From: Agapetus fuscipes
Taxonomy: Eukaryota > Arthropoda > Insecta > Trichoptera > Glossosomatidae
DNA: 64,000 nucleotides
Direction of reading: 5' to 3'
NCBI GenBank assembly: GCA_951799405.1
Contig: OX637340.1
Location: 2,976,001-3,040,000 of the forward strand
Below the pieces are notes generated by a model. The model had not been told where the DNA came from and ran no database searches. It worked only from the letters and a program-made list of their open reading frames with translations. Positions within the stretch are counted from its first letter, which is position 1. Every line of letters starts with the position of its first letter. The translations under genes were made by a program, and so were the position numbers. Shown piece after piece: positions 22,204-33,286 of the stretch.

Positions 22204-22797
22204 CATACACGACAAATTACATTTTATAAATCAACATCTGATGTTAAATATCTTACTTGCGCGAAAAAAACTTATGTGCTTTCTGAATTGAAAGACGACA
22301 AATATATGAAGAATTTTCATCTTGCAATTCGGTAATGCATGAAAACATGTTTTTTTAGAACACGCGAACTGCATTGCAATCCGTCCCTCTCCCTCTTTAA
22401 TCTCCAATTAAATGAAAAACCCTTTTATGATTTCCTCTTGTTGTTTTTAGATTGTTAAGAATCTTACAATAAGTAACTTACAAATTGTGAAAAATTGTAT
22501 TGACTCTTATTTAATACACAAAAAATGGCATCCATGTTGAATGCAAAATGTATTTAATTTAAACATTAGTACTCATGCAGCTTTGTAGACACTCATACAA
22601 TTTTTCTGTACAATTTTTTATAAACGTGGACATTATAAATACCACGAAGCGCCTTTACTGAAATAGGGGTGACATTGACAATATACAATATTGGGTAATC
22701 AATATTTTAGTAAACGAATTTTCCAAAAGCAACAAAATAAAGTATTGTTGGCACGTATCGGAAATTATGAAAAGTTGTATTTTATTTCTTGCGCGCA

Positions 22798-22936
22798 CTT
22801 CAACTACGTTTAAGCTCTACAAGAGTGTCTTACCAAAAAAAATACGCTAACTAAAACGCTGTTTTAGTTTCCATGCATATTGTAATTAAACGCTATGGTT
22901 CAGTTTAAACTTGAAGTTTTATACTTGAGGCGTTGT
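22798..22936. repeat. foldback repeat (family F)
   Basis: ACGTTTAAGCTC on the left pairs with AGTTTAAACTTGAAG on the right around AACGCTGTTTTAGTTTCCAT. Copy B: 50156-50293. The rest of 22204-23345 has no recognised feature. Confidence 0.5.
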
Positions 22937-23345
22937 ACAGTATGGGTGTAAAGAGAAGCAGTCGATAGGGCGCATTATGAAAATGATCACGTCGATAGGT
23001 ACCGCTGCCGCTTCATTAATATTCTTTGTACTCCCAACTCTTTGTGTTTTTCATTTCCCGAAAGGAGGCGCCGCTCGAAATATAAAACTTGTAATGAGCC
23101 CGTCCCCCGGGTGGCAGACGCGGGAAAGCGATCCTGCCTGTCAATGGACTCTCATTAACGCAAGATGTCTGCCCAATTTATTTCTCTAAACTAGATGTAC
23201 CTAATTGGGTTGGTGTAAATAAGTAATTAAGACGGCTTTGTTTTCTTTTAGTGGCGCATTTATCAAACATCATTGTGTATTATGGCTATGTTTACTTCAT
23301 TTTTTGGCATTTGGAATTACATTATCTGCCATTACTTGGCTGAGC

Positions 23346-23745
23346 TTCTATCCCAGCAGTCCAACAGGAGTGATCTGGTGCTAAGATCCTCTGTATCAGG
23401 AGGGATAAGACTCAATGAGCCTCATCGTCCAAGCCGAACATGCTTCGGCGACTGAGCCTTCTACAATGGTGCACCTGTAGTGTGGAATGGACTTCCTCTG
23501 GATGTCAAAACTGCATGCCCAGAGTCGACGATGATGATGATGGATAATTTCTTTCCTGTGGCGCCATTTAATGGTCCTGGCTTCTGGAGAAAAGAAGTGT
23601 CTTCAGTTTATTTCTGAAGGTGGTGGTAGGCTGGTTCGCGCGAACACCGATGGGCACATTGTTCCAGGCAACCGGCCCGGCCACCGCAAAGCTTCTGTTC
23701 TTCGACGTTCCGGAAAAAACTCAAGACCCACCTGTTCAGTGTATC
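23346..23745 (+). pseudogene. CR1/L2-type LINE C-terminal relic, interrupted
   Basis: Reads GAPVVWNGLPLDVKT before 23525 and STFRKKLKTHLFS after 23701, the same C-terminal motif as other CR1/L2-type copies here but a different subfamily. A second LINE fragment splits it. Confidence 0.75.
23531..23701 (-). pseudogene. CR1/L2-type LINE 3' end nested in another LINE
   Basis: The minus strand encodes SFAVAGPVAWNNVPIGV and TTFRNKLKTLLFSRSQDH with a (CAT)n tail. The direct repeat TCGACG at 23525-23530 and 23702-23707 marks the target duplication. Confidence 0.85.
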
Positions 23746-24558
23746 ATATCCCAATTTCTCCTACAATTTATTTAACTATTTTATGTTTATGTATTACTAT
23801 AAGAATATATTATCCACCGACTTCCATAATGAGATTTTCAAAACACTTCCAGATTGTTCGACATACACCATCGTGCTATAGTTCGTAACAATACCATTTA
23901 TGGCAAAAACTGGTGATACTCATAGCTATTTTTGATAGTTGAAAGGATTGTAAGCTGGCGTCGATGCGAACGTCTGATTTTATTTGGTCAATTTTCCTGC
24001 GAATTTTGATTTCTTAGTCGAATACCAGAAACATAATACGTATATATAGCAGTACCCCTTTTAAGAGTTAGATACATATGTATAATCGTACCGTTGTACA
24101 CGACAGTACACGACAATTATCTTTTATCTAACACCCTGTTTCATTCCGAACTACATATTTATATGAATTCTGCAATTGATGTTAATAAAAACAGTCCTTT
24201 AGGTATTATGAACATCCGTATGCCATTTTTATGATCGAATTCGATGTCTAATTCTTAATTATTGATAAAGGCATTGCTCAATTTTAGGATTACGTGATCT
24301 GTTGTACTCGTACCTAGCGGATGCTGAGAAGATCAGTGCTTAGTCAATGTTAATTGATGGATTATGTTCACAGGTATTTACTTACCTGCGTTATGTTATA
24401 TAATGTATGTATTTCTGAGTAATATATTACAATAGTGGGAATGGGAATAGGAAATGTGATTTAGCATTATCATGTACGGTTGTGATGTGATAATACCATT
24501 CTAGGTGCATTATTCATATTACATAATGTACTGCTAATAATTATTTATATGTACAATG
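23746..24558. other. duplicated sequence, no gene
   Basis: AT-rich. It matches 51055-51733 after 23875. No feature is recognised. Confidence 0.5.
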
Positions 24559-24940
24559 CGTATAATCTAATCTAATCTAATCTAATCTAAGTTGCAAGGA
24601 TATGTTACATTGAAGATTCACATTACATGCATTCTCACAACCAGACACATACAAGTTCGCGCTTGCACATGCCTCATGTGAACCTACAACATAAAAATCA
24701 AATCTCAAATGGACATACACCCTGCAACTCTTGCCGTCCTTCCCTGAGACAGGGGTGACATTGGCAAAGTGAACCATTTTTACAGCATGGGTGGTCAGCC
24801 GCATACCAACCTATAAGTCAAGGAACACACACACACGACAAATTACATTTTATACATCATTAAATAATAATATTCAAATACAAAATATCCATTTACAAAC
24901 AAAAACAAATTCCAATTTAATAAACCCTATTCGCCGTATA
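24559..24940 (-). mobile_element. LINE 3' tail (family R, long form) with target duplication
   Basis: Five TCTAA units, the full family-R unit, then about 115 bp more of 3' UTR. GTATA flanks both sides and copy B has a single GTATA (51721-51725), so this is a complete 5'-truncated retrotransposed copy specific to A. Confidence 0.85.
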
Positions 24941-24999
24941 AGCTTGAGATATATACCAATTTATGAAATGTATATACCTTATGTCTATATAATAGTAAT

Positions 25000-25441
25000 A
25001 ATCTATAATCTAAGTTGCAAGGATATATTCATTCAAAGCTCTCAGATGTATGCCCACAAACAAACGCGTGTAGTTCGCGCTTACAAATGCTGATTGTGTA
25101 CTTACAAATAAAATCCAAACCTCAAATGAACATAAGCCCTGCAACTCTTGCCGACATTCCCTGAAACAGGGGTGACATTGGCAAAGTGAACCATTTTTTA
25201 CAGTATGGGTGGTCAGCCTCATACCAACCTATAAGTCAAGGAATACGAGTAATAAATAACATTTAAGTATAAAAAAAACAACAAAACCTTAAAAAATAAA
25301 TCTATACAAAAAAAGTCTAAAATTTATTATGCTAAAAATGTAGCAAAATAAACCAACATTGCAAATCAGCATTGCAGATTAGCCGCCACTTCTTCCTGTC
25401 CTTGCATACTTCTTTCATTTCATCCAGAGTCATAACCTTAT
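25000..25441 (-). pseudogene. LINE (family L-C) 3' end with UTR
   Basis: The family-R tail continues rightward into AACCGCCACTTCTT-type sequence, the reverse of the KKWR-coding end of an RT ORF (about 25375-25441). ACCTTATGT at both ends is the likely target duplication. Copy B retains only the UTR part. Confidence 0.8.
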
Positions 25442-25471
25442 GTGCTTTTATATACGAGTATTAACCTAACG

Positions 25472-25740
25472 CACATGGACACATTCGGGGCTATACTTCT
25501 GGGCTATATACTGGACTTAGTCGTCGGTTGAGCCCACGCTTTGACAAAATAATAATGCGTCGGCTAAGAGTCTCATCATCACGGTCATTCTTACCTACCG
25601 AATTTTGGTAATATTTGTATGAAGGCTAATCAGATGTTCACTTGCGGCCATCTTGGATTGACAGGTCTTCATACAAATGCATCATTAGTTGTCAAAGCGT
25701 GGGCTCAACGGACGACTAAAATTTCTAAGAATAGCACCGA
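25472..25740. mobile_element. long-TIR MITE, copy A
   Basis: TTAGTCGTCGGTTGAGCCCA at the left and its complement at the right (GTGGGCTCAACGGACGACTA). The left outer end has a local rearrangement compared with the intact copy B element (52238-52491). Confidence 0.8.
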
Positions 25741-26089
25741 TTGTTTAAATACGGTTATTTCTCATCGTTCAAGATACTGCAATTGAGTGTTTGGTTGCGT
25801 AAGCCATTAGCTTCTAATGAACTGTTAAATGATGAGTGATTATGATAATTATAACTTATACAACCGCAAAATGAGTCTTGAATGTGATATCGTTATCTGC
25901 GGGGGGGAGGGGGGGGGGTAGGCGCATTGCTGGCAAATCTAATTAGATGTCAATGGAAATTATCGCGTCCGAGCATCACTTTGCCGACCACTGTCATAGT
26001 AGATAGATAGATGATTAAACTAAATACCTAATGATGGACGATTTTTTTAATGATTGAACTTATTGCGCAATATCTATTGATGTCGTCGC

Positions 26090-26162
26090 TGGCCGGATGA
26101 AAGGCATACACGGGCCACGCGGGCCAGATCGTGGCCCGAGGCCCGTATGTTGGACAGGCCTG
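26090..26162 (-). mobile_element. hAT terminal fragment
   Basis: The minus strand begins CAGGCCTGTCCAACATACGG, followed by CGGGCC-rich sequence, a hAT-type 5' terminus. The other end was not found. Confidence 0.55.
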
Positions 26163-26574
26163 GTCTTGTCCATAATAAAGAGGATGTAATTATTAGCTAT
26201 AACAATTATTGTTTTTTAGATTTTGTAGGGTTTGTGTTTAATAAAAAATAATTTGATTTTAAAGCAATTATTGTGTCTGCTGTTACAATTCGGAAGCTGG
26301 ATTCAAAATTACATAATTTTACGAACCAAAGCTTAGTCAATTGTTTTGCATACCAACAAAAATCCTCTTAACATCGTATCCATGACGTGGTATTGACCAC
26401 CACCAGAGTCGTACATGACCATGTTGTTTGTGTGATAAGGATCGGTTCAGTGGCCCGTCGCGTAGTCCATTGTCACCTGACGCGCCTGCCATTGCAGAGG
26501 GCACGCAGTTCATAGCTCTTTCCGCGCGACGTGCGTCCGTCACCGCATTGTAGTCCAGGCAAATCATGATTATC

Positions 26575-26908
26575 TATAATCTAAGTTGCAAAGAAATGTT
26601 AACGTTCAAGATTCATATATAACGATCAAGATAACGATCAAGAATGAAGACCCATTTCTTCACCGCCGCATCAAGCCTGAAAGCGCCCTTGCAGTGACAG
26701 TAGTCACGAAACGGCGCTATAAAAATCATCATCATCATTAATTTTAAGTGAATGCCAACAAACAGACGGGTGTAAGTTCGCGCTTGCAAATGCTGCACGT
26801 GTACTTACAGATTAAGATACAAACCTCAACTTTTTCCGACCTTCCCTGAAAAAGAGACGGTGACATTGGCTAAGTGAACCATTTTTTACCGTATGGGTTT
26901 TACAGCTT
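26575..26908 (-). repeat. LINE 3'-tail repeat (family R), interrupted
   Basis: A ~118-bp segment ending in ATCATC repeats (about 26625-26742) interrupts it. It is shared with copy B (53860-54180). Confidence 0.75.
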
Positions 26909-26911
26909 GTA

Positions 26912-27247
26912 CACGCATACAGGTACATCATATGACAGACTATGAAATCAAAGTGACTACGCACACTTATACACGTGAGACGGAACCGATTGACAGTGTT
27001 TGTGATTGTGTGTGTACATAACATGCTGGTGGTGGAATGATCCAGTAAATGCGAGAAAGACCCCTCTGATTCCTTATAACAGAGATCTAAATGGTACGGA
27101 CATTAAAGTCGCAAGAAAGCAATTCGCAGAGTAACACCTATAAACAGTGATTGTCAAGTTGTGAAATAAATTGTGAAAAATCAATTCTGTAAAAGTAAAT
27201 TATGGCATTTTAATTAAAAAGAGAATCCAGCAGAAAACGTAACAATA
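26912..27247 (+). repeat. LTR-like relic, copy A
   Basis: Ends AAGAGAATCCAGCAGAAAAC followed by GTAACA, and resembles the 3' part of 31138-31556. It is probably the remains of a solo LTR. Its 5' end is unclear. Copy B: 54186-54527. Confidence 0.45.
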
Positions 27248-27390
27248 TTAACCTAACTTTTTTTGCTTATTTGTATTTGGTTATTGCTGTTTCGCGCTCA
27301 TTTTTTTTGTCTATTTCGCCTGGGCTATACTGTGCCGGAGTAAATCACACACGCGCTGATTGACACTTCCTCGGAATTATATCGTAAATT

Positions 27391-27796
27391 CTGTACCTTA
27401 GAGCATAAACAACGGTAGTCACATTTAGTAAAATGTGCAGGAGACGAGTTTTAGTGAAAATGTGCACTTTTTTAAACCATCATAACCACAGATCACATCA
27501 TAACTTCTAAACAAGACGAGATATTTTTGATCTGTATAAACTGTTTATCTTCTTTTATCGATATTTATTTAATTTAACTTTACTTAATTTAATTTAAATT
27601 TTACTTCCGTGGTGTATGCTCGCACTTTTATGTGCATCCCATATTTATTACACTTGATATCTCAGTAACTATGAGTCCGAGGACTCCAATATTTTTACCA
27701 CTTATAGAAGAGATAATTATAATACTTTCTGCATCATTAACTTAAAAACGCAAAAAAGTGGACTTCCGTTGTTTATGCTCTAAGTCTAAGGTACAG
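27391..27796. mobile_element. TIR transposon with AATT target duplication, 406 bp
   Basis: The ends CTGTACCTTAGAGCATAAAC and its complement GTTTATGCTCTAAGTCTAAG plus GTACAG are inverted, with a 4-base extra piece on the right. AATT lies at 27387-27390 and 27797-27800. Copy B has one uninterrupted site (CGTAAATTTCCG at about 54663). There is no coding frame. The superfamily is not recognised. Confidence 0.85.
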
Positions 27797-28204
27797 AATT
27801 TCCGATTGTGCGGGCACTGTGAATCGTCGTACAGAGATAGTGGGTCATTGCTTTATGACTACCCGTACTTGCTGTCCTAAATTGTGCAGTGGCTGTGCAT
27901 AGTCAGGGGCGTGCATTCCAAACATGCAAAGGCATGTGTGATGTCCTCTGGGAAAGGAGTGGTGTGTATCCAGTAAAAACGGTGTTGTGGCCGGGGGAGT
28001 CAATTGGCTGATCTTTCTAGCGTATTTGGAATATAATAACATTGTTTCGATCATTTGTCTATAACTTTGATCCTGTTTCAACAGATGTCATTGGGTTATT
28101 ATTGATTTATTATTCATTAAAAATATATGTTAATGAATTAAGTAATTTAATAATTAAAAAACTTTTTTATTTAAAAAACACATAGTTTTTATTTTCACAT
28201 ATGA

Positions 28205-28255
28205 GTTATACTGCCTAAGCGCTGTCGAACCTGCTCGGTTCATCATCAGAGGCTA
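28205..28255 (-). ncRNA. hammerhead-ribozyme-like motif of the minus Penelope element
   Basis: The minus strand reads CTGATGA, a 6-bp stem TGAACC/GGTTCG, then ACAGC, matching the hammerhead core except that GAAA has become GACA. It lies just downstream of the Penelope-like ORF, where such motifs are known. A decayed copy is likely. Confidence 0.4.
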
Positions 28256-28359
28256 ACTGATGTTTTTAAAATTAAAATACAAGGGTTAGAACAAATACAT
28301 TTTGGGAAGAGAAAGTGGGTTTTTTAAGTAGGTAGGTATTGTTAGAAAGGAATGCGTAT

Positions 28360-29208
28360 TTATTTAGAGAGGAGAAAGTGGGTGGGTTTTTTAAATGTGG
28401 GCTTTGTTAGAAGAGGAGAAGGAGTAGGTATTTGTTTATTAACAACATGGCTCAAATGTTTTTGAATTTCTAGAGTTTCAAGAGCCATTAGTTGTCGTCT
28501 ACCCTTGCACACCGAGTGAAGGATCTTTACTCCTGTTATATCAAACGAATGGTCGTTTTCTATACAGTGATCCGCCATCTCAGAGTACCCGGATAGACCC
28601 CTAAAAGCTCTTTTGTGCTCATTTATTCTTGTATGAATAGACCTGGAGGTCTGCCCTACATATACTGATTCGCATTGGTTGCATGATATGCGGTACACGC
28701 CTCCACCCTCCATGTGATCCGAACGATCCTTGTTGTTATAAAGCATTTTCCCTATACTACTATTTGTGTAAAAAGCACTCTTAAAACTTTTTTTGACTAT
28801 GTTGTTTATGTGAATGCTTTTATCACCCAAATATAATAGTCTTCTCCATTTTTCATCGCTTTTACACCAGTGGTAAGGGTAAATATATTTATGACACATA
28901 GACTTGTTTTTTTTCCTTGTAATAAGTTTATCTATCACAGACGTGGTATACCCATTGTTAAGAGCGATTTGTTTGATAATATTGACCTCTTCGTCAAATG
29001 CCTCTTTATCAAGAGGTATACTAACCAGTCTATGGGTCATTGAGTGAAATACCGCTAACTTATGAGATAAAGGATGGTTGGACGACGCGTGGATGATGGC
29101 GTCAGTATATGTGGGCTTCCTGTAAATACTAAATCTAAACTTATTATTAAATACATTCAACCTTAAATCTAAGAAATTCAAATATTTATCTTTTTCTATT
29201 TCTATTGT
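28360..29208 (-). pseudogene. Penelope-like element: RT end plus GIY-YIG endonuclease (5' lost in gap)
   Basis: Open on the minus strand from the gap edge to a stop at 28360-28362. The N-terminal visible part reads YLNFLDLRLNVFNNKFRFS, then IYRKPTYTDAIIHASSNHP, the region after the RT catalytic motif in Penelope-like elements. A GIY-YIG nuclease follows: GGGVYRISCNQCESVYVGQT with the downstream INEHKRAF. No stop breaks the visible part. The RT catalytic half would lie in the N stretch. It is only distantly similar to the plus-strand element beyond the gap. Confidence 0.9.
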
Positions 29209-29408
29209 NNNNNNNNNNNNNNNNNNNNNNNNNNNNNNNNNNNNNNNNNNNNNNNNNNNNNNNNNNNNNNNNNNNNNNNNNNNNNNNNNNNNNNNNNNNN
29301 NNNNNNNNNNNNNNNNNNNNNNNNNNNNNNNNNNNNNNNNNNNNNNNNNNNNNNNNNNNNNNNNNNNNNNNNNNNNNNNNNNNNNNNNNNNNNNNNNNNN
29401 NNNNNNNN
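29209..29408. other. assembly gap, 200 N
   Basis: Exactly 200 N, probably a fixed-size scaffold join, so the true distance and orientation of the two sides are not proven. Any frame read across it is an artefact. Confidence 0.98.
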
Positions 29409-30478
29409 TCGAAACTAAAATACTTCTCTCCAATAATCCCCTCGTAAGCCTAGTACATAATTATCAAAGGTACGTGGATGATATTTTCTTTACATTTGCA
29501 GGAACTAAACGCCAACTAGATAAACTCTTAGCTCTTTTTAATTCACAACATCCCAAAATAAACTTCACATGTGAGACCGGAATCAATAAACTCAACTTTC
29601 TCGACATAACTACATCAATAGAAGACAATAAATTCATTTTTAAAATTTACAGAAAAGACACATACACAGACACTATCATACATGCACAGTCAAATCATCC
29701 CATTCCACACAAAATGGCGGCATTCAACTCAATGATTCACAGATTATTATCCATTCCTCTTACGTCACAAAACTACACTATTGAAGAAAATACTATACTC
29801 AACATTGCAATAAACAACGGCTACAACCAAAACACAATTAAAAATATTATTAAAAAGAAGAAAAGAACATTCACCATTCAAAAATACATCTATTATAAAG
29901 TGCCTGAAAACGGTGAAGAGACGAAACCATGGAGAAGGATTTTATACACAGGGAAGCTCACAACAGACCTTGTAAAGATATGTAAAAAAGACAATTTTAA
30001 AGCAGCATTTTACACTAGCTCTAATATTAAAAAGTACATCCTTAATAACAAATCAAAACTGCCGCAAAAAGACTACAGTGGAGTTTACAAAATAAAATGT
30101 AATGATTGCGATATGTTCTACATTGGCCAATCAGGTAGAAAAATAGCTGAAAGGTTTATGGAGCATAAAAAAGCAATCAAAAACGTTTTGATTCACTCTG
30201 AAATAGGAGAACACGCGAGAGAAAAAGGACACAGTTTTAATATAGATAATTTAGAATTAATAAATAGCTGCCAAAAAGGGAGAAAGTTGGACATATTAGA
30301 AATATTAGAAATAAATAAACATAGAAATAAAAGTAATATGCTAAATATTCAACTTCCCGCCATTACGTCTCCTCTCCTAACAATATTAGCTCCGCCCCAA
30401 AACTCACCATCTCCCTCCCACATACCTACCTTGCTACCCCCTCCCTTACCACCAATAGATCCCACACCCATGTCTTAA
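29409..30478 (+). pseudogene. Penelope-like element: RT plus GIY-YIG endonuclease (5' lost in gap)
   Basis: Open from the gap edge (ETKILLSNNPLVS) to the stop at 30476-30478. It contains the RT catalytic RYVDDIFFTF (YVDD at 29471-29482), IYRKDTYTDTIIHAQSNHP and the GIY-YIG nuclease GVYKIKCNDCDMFYIGQSGR with a downstream EHKKAI. The C-terminus is proline-rich. No internal stop is present, so only the 5' part is missing. A hammerhead-like motif lies 27 bp after the stop. Confidence 0.9.
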
Positions 30479-30504
30479 TTTTTAAGTTTGATTTTAGTAA
30501 TTGT

Positions 30505-30548
30505 TGTTACCCGATGATGGAAGGTATTCCGAAAACGTTTGTAACATA
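30505..30548 (+). ncRNA. hammerhead-ribozyme-like motif of the plus Penelope element
   Basis: CGATGA, stem TGGAA/TTCCG with a GGTA loop, GAAAAC, all enclosed by TGTTAC/GTAACA. It differs from the consensus CUGAUGA by one base. Its position after the Penelope ORF supports the reading. Confidence 0.4.
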
Positions 30549-30771
30549 CTCAAAAACAATAAAAGTGGAATAAAACAAAGTTTTTAATTTCTTTTATTTT
30601 TTAATGTTTTATTGAAAAATAATCAATTTTTTAAAATGAATTTCCACAGTGTTTCACAAAAATCTTTTCAAAATTTATTAATTCTATATTTTGTTTGATT
30701 AGCATTTTTATAATGAAGTTTTCCAATTAATGATCATCCATAGCAGTATTATTTATATACTTTATAATTTA

Positions 30772-31012
30772 TGATCTAAGTTGCAAAGATACATTGACAT
30801 TTAAGGCTTATATATTTTTATGCACGTCTACAAGCAGACAGTTGTTAGTTGGCGTTTACACTTGCTTCATGTGCACTAACAAAATAAAAGCCAAACTTCA
30901 CACTAACATAAACTCTTGCCACCTTTTCCTGAAACCGGTGTGGCATCGGCAAAATTGAACCAAGTTTATACAGCATCGAGGCCAACCTCATACCAACCTA
31001 TTAAACAAGGAT
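30772..31012 (-). repeat. LINE 3'-tail repeat (family R)
   Basis: Diverged full-length copy from CTAAGTTGC to AACCTATTAAACAAGG. Confidence 0.75.
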
Positions 31013-31137
31013 GGAAGGATTAGTAATGTATTCTGTAAATGAAAAAAAAAACTTTAAATTATTGTGATATTGCGTTAGAGTAAATGCACAGTAACTGGTA
31101 AGCTGGACATTTTTGCATGGCCAAAATACAGAAAATA

Positions 31138-31556
31138 TTGTTACGAACTTGGAGTACCTACGTGCGACTGTACATGTATACATAGTCTGGCACTAGTGTG
31201 ATGGTGATAGTGTTACGAACTTCGAAGTACAGTACGTACGCCTGTACAAGTGTACAGGTACCATAGTGTGTGTAAAACCGTCTGGTATAATCCATCATGG
31301 TAGTGGAACAGTTGTCTAGTTAAGTAAATCTAGAACAGAGATCGAATAGTCTGAAATATGCAAGAAAGATCTCTGTTGTACTTATATAAAGGGACTTCAA
31401 TGGGGCAGCAGCTGAGTAGTCGCTGGGAGCATTTTGCCGTGAAACCAATATACGTTATTATCAACTATTGTAAATTATGAACCAAACCGTGTAAAATAAA
31501 TTCTGTTAAAATAAATAATTGCAGTTGAACTAAAAGAAAATCCCCAGTAAAATCAT
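31138..31556 (+). repeat. solo-LTR-like sequence
   Basis: Begins GTTACGAACTTGG, a start repeated about 73 bases later (31210). It carries a TATA box in TACTTATATAAAGGG at about 31380 and ends with AAAAGAAAATCCCC-type sequence like 27215-27240. It probably derives from an LTR retrotransposon. Confidence 0.5.
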
Positions 31557-32926
31557 AAAAATATGAAATCATTTGAAACGTCATTTTTTTTTTAGTAATA
31601 AATCGTTGATTTGATGTAGAGGCAAGGTTGTAAAAATATATTAGTTCTTACGAACATGACTAAGCTTTTTATAATGAGACTGTGTTCTACTTTAAGAGTG
31701 CATATAGCACGTAATAAATATGTTTCGTGATGTTAATGTACGCAGTAAGTACCAACTCACATTTAATCATCTCTTGTACTTTATTACTGTAGCAGGCGTC
31801 AATCCATAACGTGTGTGACCATTCATTGAAGAGATTTTTATTGAGTTTGATAAATGGGACAATAAACTTGATATGGGCGTAGTGTGCCCGCCTCAAGTAC
31901 ATACTCTCGCCATTGTAACGTTCCATATCAACTGTCAGCTCAAGGGATTTATTTTATATTTATTGCGTGCTCATAGAAGCTGAACTGACCTCATTGATTG
32001 TGAATAAAAAGTGACCTATTTTTTTGTTAATTTTTTTTTTTCTCTCGAGTTGATTTTAATATGTCGAGCGCATTCGGAGTGTTGACACACCATTTTCAAG
32101 AGAATAACTGACTAGAAAATAAGACTTAAAATCTACAATAGTTTAATTAATTATAGATACTCATACTTCTTTATCATAACTCATCCTACATTCTCATTTC
32201 TCTATGGTTTTGTCAATTTTGTAATATTATCCTCTTGACAATGATGTTAGTCGAAAGTAGGTAATCTCAATTGTGAAAATATAAAACGGTGTTTTTGTTT
32301 TTATAAAAGAAATAATACTTTCTCATTACAATAGTGTATTAAGTGGTGTAATAGTGTTGTTATAACTGGATTGGTCGAGTGGTTAATTTTAATAAAAAAA
32401 CGATGATTAATTTTAATTTAAAAAAACTTTATTGACAAGAGTTTCGACTCTGAATCTGAATAATCTACGGACAGAAGATGCTGAAAGCAAGATGGTAAGG
32501 GTTCGATTGTGGCCTTCCTTTCCTCGTGGGGTCTATTTATCCACTTTTGGGTGACGCCAATATTGATTTGAATACAGGATCCTCATTGGTTGGATCCTAG
32601 TTGAGGGTGGCTTGGATAGCCTGGTATAAAAATAGGAGCGTACGATTCTCAGCCCTGCAGATGGTGAATATCATGTCACATCTCATGTGACAGTGTGTTT
32701 CTTCTATGATTGTATTTTTTAGATATTATGTTTTTGTCAGTTGTTCTCTTGAAAGTGTTGTGTTAACCCTCCGAAAGCGTTCGAGATATTAAAGCCAACT
32801 CGTGAAGAAGAACTTTTTTGTTTTATTAATTTAAAACGAATCTTCACAATGCCAATACACAAACCCTAAAACTTATAATAAAGCAAGTGTTACTTTATAA
32901 AGTAGAATCGCTAGAAGTAAGTACAA
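31557..32926. other. mostly featureless; tRNA-like boxes near 32370-32510
   Basis: TTGGTCGAGTGGTTAA (A-box-like) and GGGTTCGATTGTGG (B-box-like) are separated by a ~105-bp AT-rich stretch and may belong to an old SINE. No protein gene is recognised. Confidence 0.35.
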
Positions 32927-32968
32927 CGGGTACTTGTGAGGGGGGCCCCCTCCCTTCACAAGTACCCG
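32927..32968. repeat. GC-rich perfect-arm hairpin
   Basis: CGGGTACTTGTGA pairs with TCACAAGTACCCG, and GGGGG with CCCCC inside. It stands out in AT-rich surroundings. It does not have the T run of a bacterial terminator. Confidence 0.8.
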
Positions 32969-33232
32969 TGAGGGTGGTGAGAGTTTGAAGAGACAAGAGA
33001 TACCCTCTTGTCCTTGGGAAGGGAAACCTTTCAAAAAGGCGGATGAACTTGATGAATTAAGTTCACGGGATGTTGATAAGCCCAAATTGATATCCTGCGA
33101 GATAATAAGCATAAACAAGATAGTTGACTATACGTACGAAAGTTTGATTTAGTTCAAAGATGTTTTGTTCCATGTAAAAAAACTACAAAGGATTTGGAAA
33201 GGTTGAAGCTGAAAGTTTCATTTCTATCTATA

Positions 33233-33286
33233 ATAATCTAAAATCTAAGTTGCAAGGATATATTCATTCAAAGCTCTCAGATGTAT
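33233..33286 (-). repeat. LINE 3'-tail repeat (family R), left half
   Basis: CTAAGTTGCAAGG to CTCAGATGTAT. The other half resumes at 39112 after the Ty3 insertion. Confidence 0.9.

Larger units (their letters stand above)
9977..28150. repeat. large direct duplication, copy A
   Basis: Colinear, same-orientation match to 41602-55025. The matching parts include long stretches with no or few differences (for example 19195-19510 against 46754-47069). The offset shrinks stepwise from 31.6 kb to about 27 kb because copy A carries more insertions. The left limit coincides with the start of element P. Neither outer flank matches its counterpart. Confidence 0.9.

Noticed and set aside
24563..24590. 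Telomere-like repeat (TCTAA)n
   Set aside because: The unit is TTAGA, not the insect telomeric TTAGG, and it sits exactly at the 3' end of family-R LINE tails.
29205..29447. 80-codon frame on the plus strand
   Set aside because: Most of it is assembly N; the real Penelope frame is a different one.
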